Source: Malassezia japonica (lineage: Eukaryota > Basidiomycota > Malasseziomycetes > Malasseziales > Malasseziaceae). Taken from it: a DNA stretch of 64,000 bases. The position numbers were made by a program, and so were the translations under genes. The DNA is taken from NCBI RefSeq assembly GCF_029542785.1, contig NC_083377.1, forward strand, positions 310,001-374,000, written 5' to 3'. The notes beneath the pieces are model-generated. The model was not told the DNA's origin. It did not search any database and saw only the letters and a list, made by a program, of their open reading frames with translations. Of this stretch, positions 16,279-28,000 are shown piece by piece; the stretch's first letter is position 1, and every line of letters starts with the position of its first letter.

Positions 16279-19172
16279 AGCTCGTCGTCGTCGTCGTCGT
16301 CCTCATCCTCGCTCACGTCCCAGCCCTGCATGCGCATGCGCGCCTTGTTGCGCTTGTGCTTGGTCGAGAGCTCGTCGAGAAGGACAAGCAGGTCTTCGTT
16401 CTCCTGCGCAAGTTGCGCGTCGTCTGCCGGCGCCGCGCCCTTGGCGTGCTCCTCCCGCAGACGCGCGAGCTCGTTCTGGTGCTCTTCGCGCAGCTGCGTC
16501 TCTTTGAATAGCTCCTGCCGCAGCTTTTCCAGCTCTGCGGCGTGTTCCTCTTGCCTGCGCCGGCTATCCGCGCCAAGCTCCGCACGCAGGCGCTCGGTCG
16601 CCGCGGCGTGTTCCGCCCTGAGCTTTTCCGAGGCCTGCGCGTGCTCGTCGTTCGACTCTTTGGCACTGCCGGTCTGCGCACGCAGCTGTTGGTGGGCCTC
16701 GTCGAGTGCCTTTTTGGTCTCGTCCAGGACGTTGCGCACGGCCGCGAGCTGCTCACGGAGCTGCGTGCTCTCTGCGGCCTCTGCCTGGGCCTTGGCGGCG
16801 TCGGCACGCAGCCCGTCGACCAGGGCCGCTTCCGCTTGGACGCGGTGCAGCTCGGCGGTGAGCGTGGTAATCTGCTGCCGCGCGTCGAGCAGCTCGGCGG
16901 AGCTCTCGGCGGACGACGCAGACGTCGTGTCCGGCTCGACGAGGACCGCTTTTTGCATGCGCGCATAGTGCTCCTTCCAGAACTCGACAAAGAGCCACGA
17001 AAAGTAGAGCTGCGGCGTATCGTCCTTGCCGGGCTGTGCCGCGAGCGTGACAAACTGCTCAAAGACGTCCGGGCCGACCGTCGCAAAGCGCGGATCGCTC
17101 TTGAGGCGCACGAGGCGCGTCGAGAACGCGTCCGGGCCGATGCGCGAGTAGAGAATAGGGTGCATCGCCTGGCGCGTCAACACGCCGTCCTCTTGCGAGG
17201 TGAGCGGGTTGAACTCGTACAGCTCGCCGAGCACAAACGCCGCGAGGCCCTGGATCACGACGTCCACGCCACTCGATTGTGCGACAGGCTGCAAGACCAC
17301 TTGCAGGTTTGCGCTCTCGCTGATAAGGTCCGCGACACTCTCTGGGCTCTGCCAGAGCCAGTGGCAGAGGAGGACGAGGTAGCCGACAATGACGCGTGTC
17401 CAGTCCTCGGAGCTGCTCGTGTTGGCGTCCGCGGCGGCCGCGCGCTCGCGGCGCACCGCCTCGCCGAGCTCGCGCATCGCCATGGCGAGGTTGCCGACGA
17501 TCAGGTGCAAGAGCGTCGTCGGGGGATCCTCGTCGCCCTCGGGCGCCTGGAGCGTCGCCGAGGCGACGCAGCGGCCGCTCTGGTCGAGGTGGATGCGGCG
17601 TGCAAATTCCTTTGTGGTGTCGCTGCCGTGCAAGAGGCTGCTGAGCATGAGCGACGCAAAGAGGTACTGCGACGCGTCAAACTTGGTGCTCGTCGTGGAC
17701 GACACCAGCGACGTGCTCGGCAAGTGTGCGATCGACTCGAGCAGGAGCTGGTTCGAGTTGCCGTGGTTCTGTCCAGGGGCCGGCGCGGCGACGAGCGCAT
17801 GGAGAAGTGTCATGCGCACGTCAACATTCTGCGCGACGAGCGCGTCAAAAGCGGCGAGCGCGGCGGTGCGCACGGCCATGGCCTGCGACGCCATCTCGGT
17901 CGCGCCGGGCCCGCGGAGCGCCAGCGCAATGAGGCACAGCATCGCGGGCTGCGGTGCCTGCCACGACAGCTGGAACGGCGGCTCGCCCATCTCTTCGTTG
18001 GCGTCCTCGCGGCGGACGAGCGCCACGGGCGTCACGACCGAGGTGCTGAGCAGGTCTTGATTCTGCCGCGAGTTGCGCAGGACCGAGGCGAGGAGGTGCA
18101 GTGTCTGTGCCTTGAGCAGCGGCGGCGCAAGACTCGCAAAGACGAGCTGCACCAAGCACTCGGTCAGGCCGCTGTTGCGCATCGCACGCTGGTTTTCGCG
18201 GTGGTCGTCGCCGTGGCCGTCGACGAGGTGGCGGATGCAGCGCACCAAGAGGAGCGCGTTCGCGAGCTTTTCCTCGTCCCATTCCTGGAGGAGGAAAGCG
18301 TCGCGGAGCGAGCTGTACTCGTGCTTTGCCAGCTCGTCTGCGCTCGGGGGGAGGGGCGGGGGAAAGAAGAGCAGCGGCGCCAGAAGCGGAATCGAGAGCG
18401 TCTCGCGGAAGTAGTTCTGGTTCGAGCCATTGTCGACCAAGAGTGCCTCGAGGCCAGTGAGCGCGTCCTGGACGACGACGCCGCCCTCGATGCGCCCTTC
18501 CTGGGCGATAATATCGAGAAGCCGCTCGAAAGCGCCTTCGAACGCAATGATCTTTTGGATATCTGCGCTTCCGCTCGCGAGCGACGGCAGGAGTAGCAAA
18601 GCCTCGTTGCGGATGATCTCGGTGCTCGACGTGGGCGCTGCCTCGAGGCACTGGAGCACTGCGCTGCACCCGCCCGGCGCGGCGAGCACCTTTTCTTGGA
18701 CGTCGGCGCGGCGGTGCTCGAGGAGCGTCGCGAGCAGCTGAAGCGCTGCAAAGCGTGTATAGAAAGCGTGCGCAGGTGCGAGCAGCGCAAGGAGCGCAAG
18801 CAGTGCGTCCGGCTCGTCGAGCAGGCGGTGCATATTTGACACGGCGCGTTTGTGGCCTTCGCCGCTGGTATCTCCCTGCGGCACCTGACACAACGACAGG
18901 CACGCCTCGACGGCCGCACGCAGCATTTCCTCGTCGCTCTCCCTGGTCTTGATCCAACGGAGGAGGGGGATGAGTGCGTGCTCGCCTACGGCGGCGGCAT
19001 GGTCACGCGTCAAGGCGCGCAGCGACAGGAGCGCCGCGCGCCGGTCTTCGCGCGCGAGGGTGGCATCAGACAGTTTCTGTGCCAGCACCTGAATCGTACT
19101 CTCCGGACTCTGCGAACTTCCCGCGGCGTACTTGGTGTACTGCTGCCGGAGCAGGCCCAGCCCATGCAACAT
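16275..19172 (-). CDS. USO1: Uso1/p115-type vesicle tethering protein
   Basis: The protein is 965 residues from the ATG at 19172, close to the size of animal p115 (about 960) and much shorter than yeast Uso1. The first 640 residues form an armadillo-like globular head (LSDATLAREDRRAALLSLRALTRD, typical of the family N-terminus). A helical coiled coil of about 230 residues then leads to an acidic tail of Asp and Glu ending DDDEL. p115 proteins tether COPI and COPII vesicles to the Golgi together with golgins, Rab1 and SNAREs. An ATG at 19319 extends the frame, but it runs through two CACGTG sites and looks like promoter, so the shorter form is preferred. Confidence 0.87.
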   Translation of the reverse strand: MLHGLGLLRQQYTKYAAGSSQSPESTIQVLAQKLSDATLAREDRRAALLSLRALTRDHAAAVGEHALIPLLRWIKTRESDEEMLRAAVEACLSLCQVPQGDTSGEGHKRAVSNMHRLLDEPDALLALLALLAPAHAFYTRFAALQLLATLLEHRRADVQEKVLAAPGGCSAVLQCLEAAPTSSTEIIRNEALLLLPSLASGSADIQKIIAFEGAFERLLDIIAQEGRIEGGVVVQDALTGLEALLVDNGSNQNYFRETLSIPLLAPLLFFPPPLPPSADELAKHEYSSLRDAFLLQEWDEEKLANALLLVRCIRHLVDGHGDDHRENQRAMRNSGLTECLVQLVFASLAPPLLKAQTLHLLASVLRNSRQNQDLLSTSVVTPVALVRREDANEEMGEPPFQLSWQAPQPAMLCLIALALRGPGATEMASQAMAVRTAALAAFDALVAQNVDVRMTLLHALVAAPAPGQNHGNSNQLLLESIAHLPSTSLVSSTTSTKFDASQYLFASLMLSSLLHGSDTTKEFARRIHLDQSGRCVASATLQAPEGDEDPPTTLLHLIVGNLAMAMRELGEAVRRERAAAADANTSSSEDWTRVIVGYLVLLCHWLWQSPESVADLISESANLQVVLQPVAQSSGVDVVIQGLAAFVLGELYEFNPLTSQEDGVLTRQAMHPILYSRIGPDAFSTRLVRLKSDPRFATVGPDVFEQFVTLAAQPGKDDTPQLYFSWLFVEFWKEHYARMQKAVLVEPDTTSASSAESSAELLDARQQITTLTAELHRVQAEAALVDGLRADAAKAQAEAAESTQLREQLAAVRNVLDETKKALDEAHQQLRAQTGSAKESNDEHAQASEKLRAEHAAATERLRAELGADSRRRQEEHAAELEKLRQELFKETQLREEHQNELARLREEHAKGAAPADDAQLAQENEDLLVLLDELSTKHKRNKARMRMQGWDVSEDEDDDDDDEL
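16282..16301. repeat. CGT/GTC trinucleotide run encoding the acidic tail of USO1
   Basis: Six perfect CGT units on the + strand read as Asp codons (GAC) on the minus strand and form the acidic C-terminus of Uso1. It lies about 70 bp from the poly-Glu run of the convergent gene. Confidence 0.9.
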
Positions 19173-19197
19173 GGCGCACGGATCGAGAGCCCGGACG

Positions 19198-19309
19198 CAC
19201 GTGAACTTCCACGTGGTCCACGATCGGCCCATTGGATCGGGCCATCGGGCGCAATTCATTGTGGGTGTATTTTGTGAAACCGGTCGGTAGGCCGTGCCTG
19301 TCGCACGTG
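19198..19309. promoter_or_regulatory. Three CACGTG sites in the USO1/CYB2-like divergent promoter
   Basis: CACGTG occurs at 19198-19203, 19210-19215 and 19304-19309 within the 193 bp between the divergent starts. The first two are 12 bp apart, about one helical turn, beside the USO1 start. The third lies 57 bp upstream of the dehydrogenase ATG. Confidence 0.45.
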
Positions 19310-19365
19310 GCTCCGGCATTGGGGCACAGATGATTGGAAATCATACCCCAACTTGCATTAGCACC

Positions 19366-20882
19366 ATGACGCAGTGGACCTATGACGAAGTTGCGAAGCA
19401 CGGTTCGCGGGATGACTGCTATGTTATCTTGTACAATAAGGTGTACGACTTGACCGAGTTTATCCCTGAGCACCCTGGTGGCCCTCAGATTATTATCAAG
19501 TACGCCGGCAAGGATGCAACGTAAGTCACCTAGCTCATGCCAGTACCATTTTCGACCCTGTCCACCCCAAGGGAACGATCGAGAAGCACCTGCCGGCTGA
19601 AAAGTGCATGGGCGATGTGAACGTCGACACGGTTCCTGAGGAGGTCCTGCGCGAGCGCGAGGCGCTCGAGCAGGAAGAGGTTGCGCGCCGCAAGAACCTT
19701 CCCCCGGTGACGCAGTGCCTGAACCTCTACGACTTTGAGATTGTCGCGCGCAAGGTGGTCACCCCCATGGCGTGGGCCTACTACTCGTCGGCTGCTGACG
19801 ACCAAGAGACGCTCCACGAAAACACCTCGGCGTTCCGCCGTATCTGGTTCCGCCCGCGCATCCTGCGCAACGTCAAGCATGTGGATACCAGCACCCTTAT
19901 CCTCGGCCACCCCAGCACGCTGCCTGTGTACATTACTGCCACAGCTCTTGGCCGTCTGGGCCACCCTGACGGTGAAAAGAACCTGACGCGTGCTGCGGCC
20001 CAGACGGGTCTGATCCAGATGGTTCCCACTCTCTCGTCGTGCTCCTTTGAGGAGATTGTTGCGGAGCGCACGCCCGACGGCAAGCCGACGCAGTTCTTCC
20101 AGCTGTACGTGAACAGCGACCGGAGTGTTGTGCTCGATATGCTCCGCGCCGCCGAGGAGGCCAACATTCAGGCGATCTTTGTCACGGTCGACGCTCCCCA
20201 ACTAGGCCGCCGCGAGAAGGACATGCGCATGCACTTTGACGACGCTGGCTCGAACGTGCAAAATACCCAGGGCGAGGACGTGGGCCGTGACGAGGGCGCG
20301 GCGCGTGCCATCAGCTCGTTCATCGACCCCAGCCTCAACTGGGACGACGTGCTCTGGATGAAGAACCAGACGCGCATTCCCATCCTGCTCAAGGGTGTGC
20401 AGACCTGGGAGGACGCCGTGCTCGCCGCCGAGATGGGTCTCGCGGGTGTCGTTCTGTCGAACCACGGTGGCCGCCAGCTCGACTTTGCGCGCTCCGGTAT
20501 TGAGATCCTGGAAGAGGTGGTGACCGAGCTGCGGAAGCGCGGCTACTACCCCCGCAAGAACTTCCAGCTGTTCGTCGATGGCGGTATTCGCCGTGCGACC
20601 GACGTCCTGAAGGCCATCGCACTGGGCGCCACTGCCGTCGGTATCGGCCGTCCGTTTATCTACGCCTTCTCAGCCTACGGTGCGGAGGGTGTCGTGCGCG
20701 CGGTGCAGATCCTGCGCGACGAGATGGAGATGAACATGCGCCTTATCGGCGCGCCGACGCTCAAGGATGTCGTGCCCGAGATGCTCGACCTAAGCGCTTT
20801 GCACGCACGGGCTGGTACCGTCGGCGAGCGCTGCGGCACCACCGTGCTCGACCCGATGGGCAACGGCAAGAGCCATCTGTAG
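19366..20882 (+). CDS. CYB2: Flavocytochrome b2-type FMN-dependent alpha-hydroxyacid (L-lactate) dehydrogenase
   Basis: Two exons (19366-19520, 19544-20882) with a 23-nt intron encode 497 residues. An N-terminal cytochrome b5 heme domain ([14 protein letters not shown], with the first heme-ligand His in HPGG) is fused to an FMN TIM barrel with [16 protein letters not shown] and DGGIRRATD, the last two being flavin and substrate segments of the lactate/glycolate oxidase family. Yeast Cyb2 works in the mitochondrial intermembrane space and passes electrons to cytochrome c. Here the heme domain begins at residue 2, with no presequence, and the chain ends Ser-His-Leu, a PTS1-like tripeptide. Cytosolic or peroxisomal placement is therefore more likely, and the substrate could be another 2-hydroxy acid. 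Confidence 0.88.
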
Positions 20883-20961
20883 ACGGATATAGCGGTACGA
20901 TGGATCGGGCGATCGGGCAAATCGGGTTCGGCGGCGCACGGCGTTGCTTGCTGCGATCGCG

Positions 20962-22058
20962 ATGGGTGCGTGCTTCTCTGGGCCGGCGGGCGACGGCGAC
21001 CAGGATGCGAAGCTCAAGAGCATGGAAATTGATCGACACCTGGATGAGGATGGGCGTCGGGGGAAGAGCGAGTACAAGATCCTGCTGCTAGGTACGTCCG
21101 CTCGGCTAACATAGGCTCTGGCGAGTCGGGCAAGTCGACGATTGTGAAGCAGATGAAGATTATCCACCAGAACGGCTACACGCCGGATGAGTTGCTGGTT
21201 TATCGTCTGACGGTGATCAAAAACCTCGTTGACTCGGCGAAGACGGTTGTGCTGGCGCTGCGCAAGTTTAAGCTCGAGCCCGAGCGCATCGAGAACCGGG
21301 AGAATGCCGACGTGATTCTGCAGTACGAGGTCGCGCCGAGTGCCGACACGGTGCTCCCGCCCCATATGGGCGCTGTTATCACGTCGCTGTGGAACGACCC
21401 GGTAATCACCAAGCTCTTGGACCGCAGCACCGAGTTCTACATGATGGACAATGCCGCGTACTTTTTCACGAGCGCATCGCGCATCGCCACGCCGACCTAC
21501 TTGCCTAACGAGCAGGATGTGCTGCACGCGCGATCCAAGACCATCGGTGTGATGGAGACGCATTTCCGCATGGGCGAGTTATCCATCCACCTCGTCGACG
21601 TGGGCGGACAGCGCTCGGAGCGGCGCAAGTGGATCCACTGCTTCGAGGCGGTGACGTCGATCATTTTCTGTGTCGCCCTGAGCGAGTACGACCAGGTGCT
21701 GCTGGAAGATAGCCAGCAGAACCGCATGGCAGAGAGCCTGGTGCTGTTTGAGAGCGTGGTCAACTCGCGCTGGTTTACCCGCACGTCGGTCGTCTTGCTC
21801 CTCAACAAGATCGACATCTTCCGCCAAAAGATCCCAAAACACCCGCTGGCGGACTACTTTCCGGAGTACACGGGCGGTAACGACGTGAACAAGGCGGCAA
21901 AGTACATTCTTTGGCGCTTTACCCTCGCGAACCGCGCCAAGCTCAACATTTATCCCCACCTGACGCAGGCGACCGACACGAGCAACATCCGCCTGGTGTT
22001 TGCGGCAGTGAAGGAGACCCTGCTGCAGAACTCGCTGCGCGAGACGGGCCTGCTGTAG
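20962..22058 (+). CDS. Heterotrimeric G protein alpha subunit
   Basis: Two exons (20962-21091, 21115-22058) with a 23-nt intron give 357 residues, the standard G-alpha length. The splice falls inside the P-loop and restores [12 protein letters not shown]. The N-terminus MGACFS carries the glycine for myristoylation and a cysteine for palmitoylation. Other motifs are [12 protein letters not shown] (switch II), NKID and TQATDT (guanine specificity). Switch I reads ARSKTIGV, where many G-alphas have RVKTTGI: the arginine and first threonine are kept and the second threonine is isoleucine. It acts at the plasma membrane downstream of seven-helix receptors for pheromone or nutrients; I cannot assign it to a fungal subgroup with confidence. 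Confidence 0.95.
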
Positions 22059-22096
22059 ATTAAGACACAACACTGTAATGGAGCACTAGACTATAG

Positions 22097-25000
22097 CTAG
22101 AGTGCGTTTTGCACCTCTTCGTCGCTGCGCCACGGCTCAACCTTTTTCAGGAGGTCGCGCGTCTCGCGCGCAGGCCGCGCGACCGACGGCGCATCACTCA
22201 TCCACGTCGTAGCCAGCTCGGGGACCAGCGCGGGGGGGCGGCAGTAGCCGTACAGCGCATCAGACGCCTGGTCCACGCACGCACGCAGGCACAGCGCCGC
22301 GAGCTGCACGTCGACCGGCGCAGGCTGCAGCACATGGCGCTCGAGCAGCGCACCGGCGCGCGGCGTGTCGAATGCGAGCCACGCGGCAGAGAGCTCGGCA
22401 AGCGCCTTTTTCAGCGGCTCGGACACCTCCTCCTCGGCGAGGAAGGCGGCCGTAAGCACGTCGTCGATCGCCGCACGCGACGCCTCGCCGACCTTGTCCG
22501 CAGGGACATGGGCGAGGACCTGGGCGAGGGCCAACGCCATGGCATCGCCCACGTCCACCGGGTCCACGCCGGGGGCACTGGGCGGAGGCAGCTCGCCGTC
22601 GATCGACGCCTTGATGCCTTGCACGAGCTCGAGGAGCACCTGGTCGACACGCATCTGGTGGCCCATCAGCACACCGAGCGCAGCGCCGGCCTTGGAGCGC
22701 ACCGTGTTGCTGCTCTGGTCGCCGACAGCCTTTTGGAAGGAGCGCTGGAGCTGGGGGTAAAACGGCCGCACCAGCTGGGGGACGCGGCGGACCATGGTAT
22801 CGAGCGCGACGAGGATCGCCGTCTTGACCGGCGGCGTGTGGCGGTCGCCACACAGACGGATCAGCGGACCAACCATACCGGTGACAAACGGCTTGACTGC
22901 GTCCGACGTGCTCTTCTCGACCACTTCGCCGAGACCCAGCGCACCGTTTTCGCGCTGCTCTGCCGAGCCGTGCATCAGGCCGTGGAGCAAGAGCGTGGTA
23001 AACGGCTGGGGGCCTCGGGGGATGCACAGACCGGGAAGCGGCGCATCCGGCGCACCGCTCGAGGCGAGCGCACGGCGCAGGGGAAGCACGAGTGCGGACC
23101 AGTTGTTCTTGGGCACCGCATCGACGCACGCAATGAGCGCGGCGTGCGCCGCCTGGTCGACCTCTGCGTGGTCCTCCTCGAGGAGCGACACAAGCTTCCG
23201 CACACAGTCCACCGTGTAGTCGTCCCAGTCCAGCGACGGGTTCTTTGCACGGCAGAAGCGCACAAACAGGTCGCAGGCAAGGGCGCGACGCGCGGGGCCC
23301 TCGCGCGACGACATCCAGCTCAGGAGCAGGACGATCGCCTGGTGCAGAGCCTCGATCTCGGCGAGCGCCGCAAAGACGGCGTCGGCGAGCGCGTGCAGCG
23401 GCGCGACGTCGATGCTCGGCTCCGCACCGGAGCGCACACCACCGTCGAGGAGCGTGCGCGCAACGCAGCTGAGCATCGCGTCGACGTTCGGCGCAAGCGC
23501 CGAGCCAGCCACCGGGACGAGCGCCGCAAGGGCGTGCGCCGACTTGGCCGAGAGCGGCACCTGCGCGAGCGCGGGCACCAGCACCGGGAACACAACCTCG
23601 GGGCGCGTGCGCACAATCTCGCGCAGCGCCGCGAGCGCCGTATCGGCGCGTGCGTCGCCTTGCTGCAGCGCCGACAGGAGCGTCGGGATTGTCGTGTCGA
23701 TCGCACGCGAGCCGAGGTGCGCCTGCACCGCGTCAAAGGTGCGCGCGGCGGCCGCACGCACCTGTGGCGAGCTATCGACGAGCGCGCCACGCACAATGGC
23801 AATGATCGCCTCTTCGTGGTCCTCGAGCTGGGTCTTGGTCGCGTTCGCGAGGATGTCTGCGACCGCGGCGCAGACGCCGGCACGCGTCGCGGCCTGCGGC
23901 GACTGCGCGGCACGCGTGGCGAGCAGGGGAATGGTTTCTTGCAGAATCTTTTCGCCGAGCTTGCGCACGAGCTCGCCCAGCGTGCGGCCAGCCATCTCCC
24001 GCTGCTCGTCGCCTTCGGCGGCGAGCGCGCCGATGATGAGGTCGAGCATGATGGGCAGGACCTCGCGCGCAGTGCGCGGCGTGTTTTGCACGAGCGCCTT
24101 CCAGGTGTGGGCAGCCGCCTGGCGCACCGGGATGTTGGGGTCCTGGCGCAGGACATAGATCGCGGCCAAGAGGCGCGCGCGGCGCTCCTGGCCGAGCGCG
24201 ACCTGCAGCGCCTTTTGGATCGAGTGATTCGCGACCTCTGCTTCCTCGTTCTCGTCCTCGTCGGCCTCGGCCTTGCCAGAGACGCCCGAGAGGCGGAACA
24301 AGAGGTCGGCGGTGAGCTGCAGCGCGGCGAGACGCACGCGCCACAGCTCGTCAAAGAGGCGCGGCTCAAGCTGCGGCAGGAGCAGGTCGACGGAGCGCTG
24401 CAGGTAGTTGCCGATGAGCATGCGGCCGGCACGCATCGACGCCTCGCGCACCGACTCGTCGTCGTCAGCAATGCTCGCAATGATCGGTGGCACAATCACC
24501 GGCAGATGCGGCACGAAGCGGTTGCCAAATGTCGCCGGCAGGTAGATGAGCAGCGCCAGGTGGCCCTCGCGCACGTACGCCTGGCGCGCAGACGTGTTGG
24601 CAATGATGCTCGGCAAGAGGCTCTCCATGCGCTCCATGCCGAGACCCGCGAGGACCTCGGCAAGGCCCTGCGCAGCACCGTGGCGGTCGACGCCGGTGGC
24701 GTTCGTCTGCAGCACGCCGAGCAGCGCAGGGATGAGGTCGACAAAGTGCACCTCGCCGAGACGCTCGACGAGCGTACCAAGCGCCTTGGCAGCGACACTG
24801 CGTGCGTCCGGCACGGGCGACACGAGCACCTCACGCACCAGCGGCGTGTACCGCCCGAGGTACGGCACAAAGTCGCGCGTATCGGTCAGCGACGCGAGGT
24901 TGCCGACGATCTGCGCGGCGTGCTTCTGCGCGGCGATGGTGCGCTCGCGCAGACCACGCTCAATGATCGGCGCAATGAGCGCAAGCGACGGCGCGTCGAT

Positions 25001-28000
25001 GTAGTGCACAAACTTGGTGCCAAGCAGCGCCTTCAGCGCACTGCCCGTCTTTGTGTTGGGGTCCACCAGCGCCTTGAGCAGGGTTGGGACAAGGTCGTGG
25101 ATCTCGGGGTTGTGGATCACCTCGCCGAACTGCTTCAGCGACTTGTTCGCCGCGTTGCGCACCTGCGTGTGCGAGTCGGTAAGCACCTCGCTCAGGCGGG
25201 GGATGACGATCGGCAGCGACGCCGAGAGCTGGCGGGGCGCACAGTACGCCATCGCACCGAGTAGCTCGATCGCACCGCGCTTAGTACGCCACTGCTTCTC
25301 GTCGAGGCCTTCGAGGAGCGACGGCAGAATCTGCTTGACGCACTGGCCGCTGAGGCTTTGCATCAGGACACGCGCCGTGTCCTGAGTCGCCTCGCGCACG
25401 TCGCCGTTGTTATCGCCAAAGCACAGGAGAATGTGCGGCAAAATCTCGGGAACGTACGGCTCAAAGAGGATGCGCAGCGTCTTGGCCAGGACCTCGTACG
25501 CAAACATTGCGCCTTGGCGCAGCGTCGGCGCAGAAGTGTCGTGCACCGCGTCCGACAGGCGGGGCAGGATCCGCAGCGCCTTGACGCTGCCAATACCGCG
25601 GCCTTGCACCACACCTGTAAGGCCATACGCGGCGCCTCGGCGGCCCGCGTACTTTTCGCCGTGCAGCAGCGTGGTAAAGAGGCCGTCGACCATCGACGAC
25701 ACGTCGCCCGCCACCGCCTTGGTCCGCACGAGCGGCGCAAGGCACGCGCCGACCGCTTCTTGCACAAGCTCAGACGGCGTGTGCAGCGCGTCGAGCAGGC
25801 GGTCGACGACGCGGCGGACATGCGCGTCGCCCTCGTCGAGGTGGTTCGCGGCGCGGCCGAGGAGCACGACTGCCGCCTCGGTCACGGCGTCATCGGTACT
25901 GTCGAGACTCGCCTCGAGCTCGGCAATGAGCGGCGTAAGCACCTCGGCGCCGTGCGCGTCGACGATCGCCGTCGCGGCGCGCAGCGTCGCGCGGCGCACT
26001 GCCTCGTTCCGGTCGCCGAGCGCGCCGGGGGAGCGCAGTGCAAACGCAAAGAACGGCAGCACGTCCTTGCCAGAAAAGAGCGGCGCAATCTCGGCCAGCG
26101 ACTCAGCGACACCCAGACGCACCGTCCAGGGGTCCTCGCGGTGCAGCGTAGAATCAATCACCATGCCGAACTGGTCGTACTCAGGCTCAAGCGAATAGTT
26201 CTTGGCCTTGTACAGCATCTCGAGGCCTTCGCGCAGCGACGCAAAGGTGTCGGGGTGCAGCGCACACGCACTGCCCAGCGCACGGGGCGTCGTCGCCTGC
26301 ACGTATGCATGTTTGTGCTCGAGGAGTGCGACGAGCGTCGAGACGTACGTCGTCGGCACGTCCATCGCATTCTCCGCCCAGATGCGGTCGGCGGTGCGTG
26401 CAATCTCCTCGTCTTCTGCGTGCATCGCAAGGTAGAGCGGTGCACTGAACTCGAGCTCGGTCAGGTCGAGTGGCACGAGACACTGCAGTGCACCGTCGCG
26501 CTCGCGGCGCTCGTCGGCAAGCGCCGCGTCAAGCAGCTGCTGCGCAAGCGCACCGGCGCCAATCGTCGTGCGGGCGATCGCCTCGCCGTACGCACGCAGC
26601 GCCGAGATCGTCTCGTGCGCGAGCATCGGAAAGTGGCGCAGGAGGAGCAGGAGCGCACGCAGCACCTCGCTGCGGGGAAATGCGGGCTCCGCACCGAGGC
26701 CGCTGTGCGCCGCGAGGCACTCGAGCGCAAGCTGCATGCGCTCGACTGCCTGATCGTCCTTGACCTCGTCGCCACACAGGCGGCCCGCCTCAATGAGCGA
26801 GACGAGCCACGGGGCAAAGAACGACGCAGAGGCAAGCGACAGCGGAGCGCCGTCGACCGTGAGGCGCAGCTGGTAGAGCACACGCAGCTCGACGTCCGCC
26901 ACCGGCTCGAGCAGGTAGTCGAGCGGCGTCAGGCCAGGGTCGGCGCGGCGCAGCCAGGTGCTCAGCACAAACGCAGCCATAGTCTGCGCGCGCGTTTCGC
27001 CGCTCTCAGCAAGCGCTTCGAGCGCGCTCGCCGCTTCCACACCGAGGCCGAGCGTGCGTGCGCGGGGCGAGGCAAGCACCGCGAGCATCGCGCGCAGGAG
27101 CGTCGAGACATACGCGTCGAGCGCGGTCGAGCGCGAACGTGCGACTGCACGCGCGGAGCGCACGGCCTTTTGCAGGTGCGCCGCGGCACGGTCGACGTCG
27201 CTCCGGATCCCTTTCTCCTTCTCCAGCTGCGCGTCGACAGCGGCCTGCTGCTGCTTGGAGAGGGTCGGTGCGCCTTGCTTCTTGGCAAGCGATGCGCGGA
27301 CCTCGGCGTCCCACTTTTCCATGCTGCCTTTGGCGGCCTTGGTATCCTTTTGCTCGGACGCAAGCACATCAATGTACGGCACGTCACCTGGCGCCGCCCA
27401 GATCGCCATGTCCTGCTCGGTAAATGCGTCGAGGCGGTGCAGCGACGCGTCGCGCACGATGCGCTCGCACGCCATCGACATAATCTCGGGCGCAATAAAG
27501 GCGACGGTCGACAGCGCCGCATCCGCCGCACACGACAGCTGCGCGTCGTGCTGTGCGTCGGCAATGACTTCGAGGATTTGTGTCTTTTGCGACGCGACAG
27601 CCTCATGAGGGTCCGTCTGCGCGGTGCGGCAGAGGTGCACAAAGAACTCGTGCTCGGCGTCTTGGAGCTCGGCGAGGTGCGCAAGCACCACGAGCTCCGC
27701 CAGCAGCGCCGTCGTCGCACGGTCGGCTTCGGGCGCGGCCGGCGTGCTCCCCTCGTCCGAGGCCTCGATCGGGACCTGGAGGAGCGTGCGCAGGCGGGTG
27801 CTCGACACGTGCTCGCCCGCCAGCATCGTGCGCACAAGGCGCGTCACGAGATGGAGCGCGAGGCGGCGGTCGTACGCCGCAATCGCACGCAAGAGGCGGG
27901 GAACGACTTTGAATGAGTCACAGACGTACTCGGCGAGCACCGCCACGACGGCCGTCTGAAGCGCTGCGTCGTGCAGGCACGCCAGTCCGCGCCACTGCAG

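Noticed and set aside
19173..19319. Upstream extension of USO1 to the ATG at 19319
   Set aside because: It crosses two CACGTG sites and adds residues with no family similarity; the family-like sequence begins at the ATG at 19172.
22109..25264. A 1051-codon open frame on the + strand opposite GCN1, with another of 852 codons at 25358-27916
   Set aside because: It is antisense to clear GCN1 HEAT-repeat coding, is very rich in Arg, His and Val, and has no recognisable domain. Long antisense frames are expected in GC-rich genes with strong codon bias.
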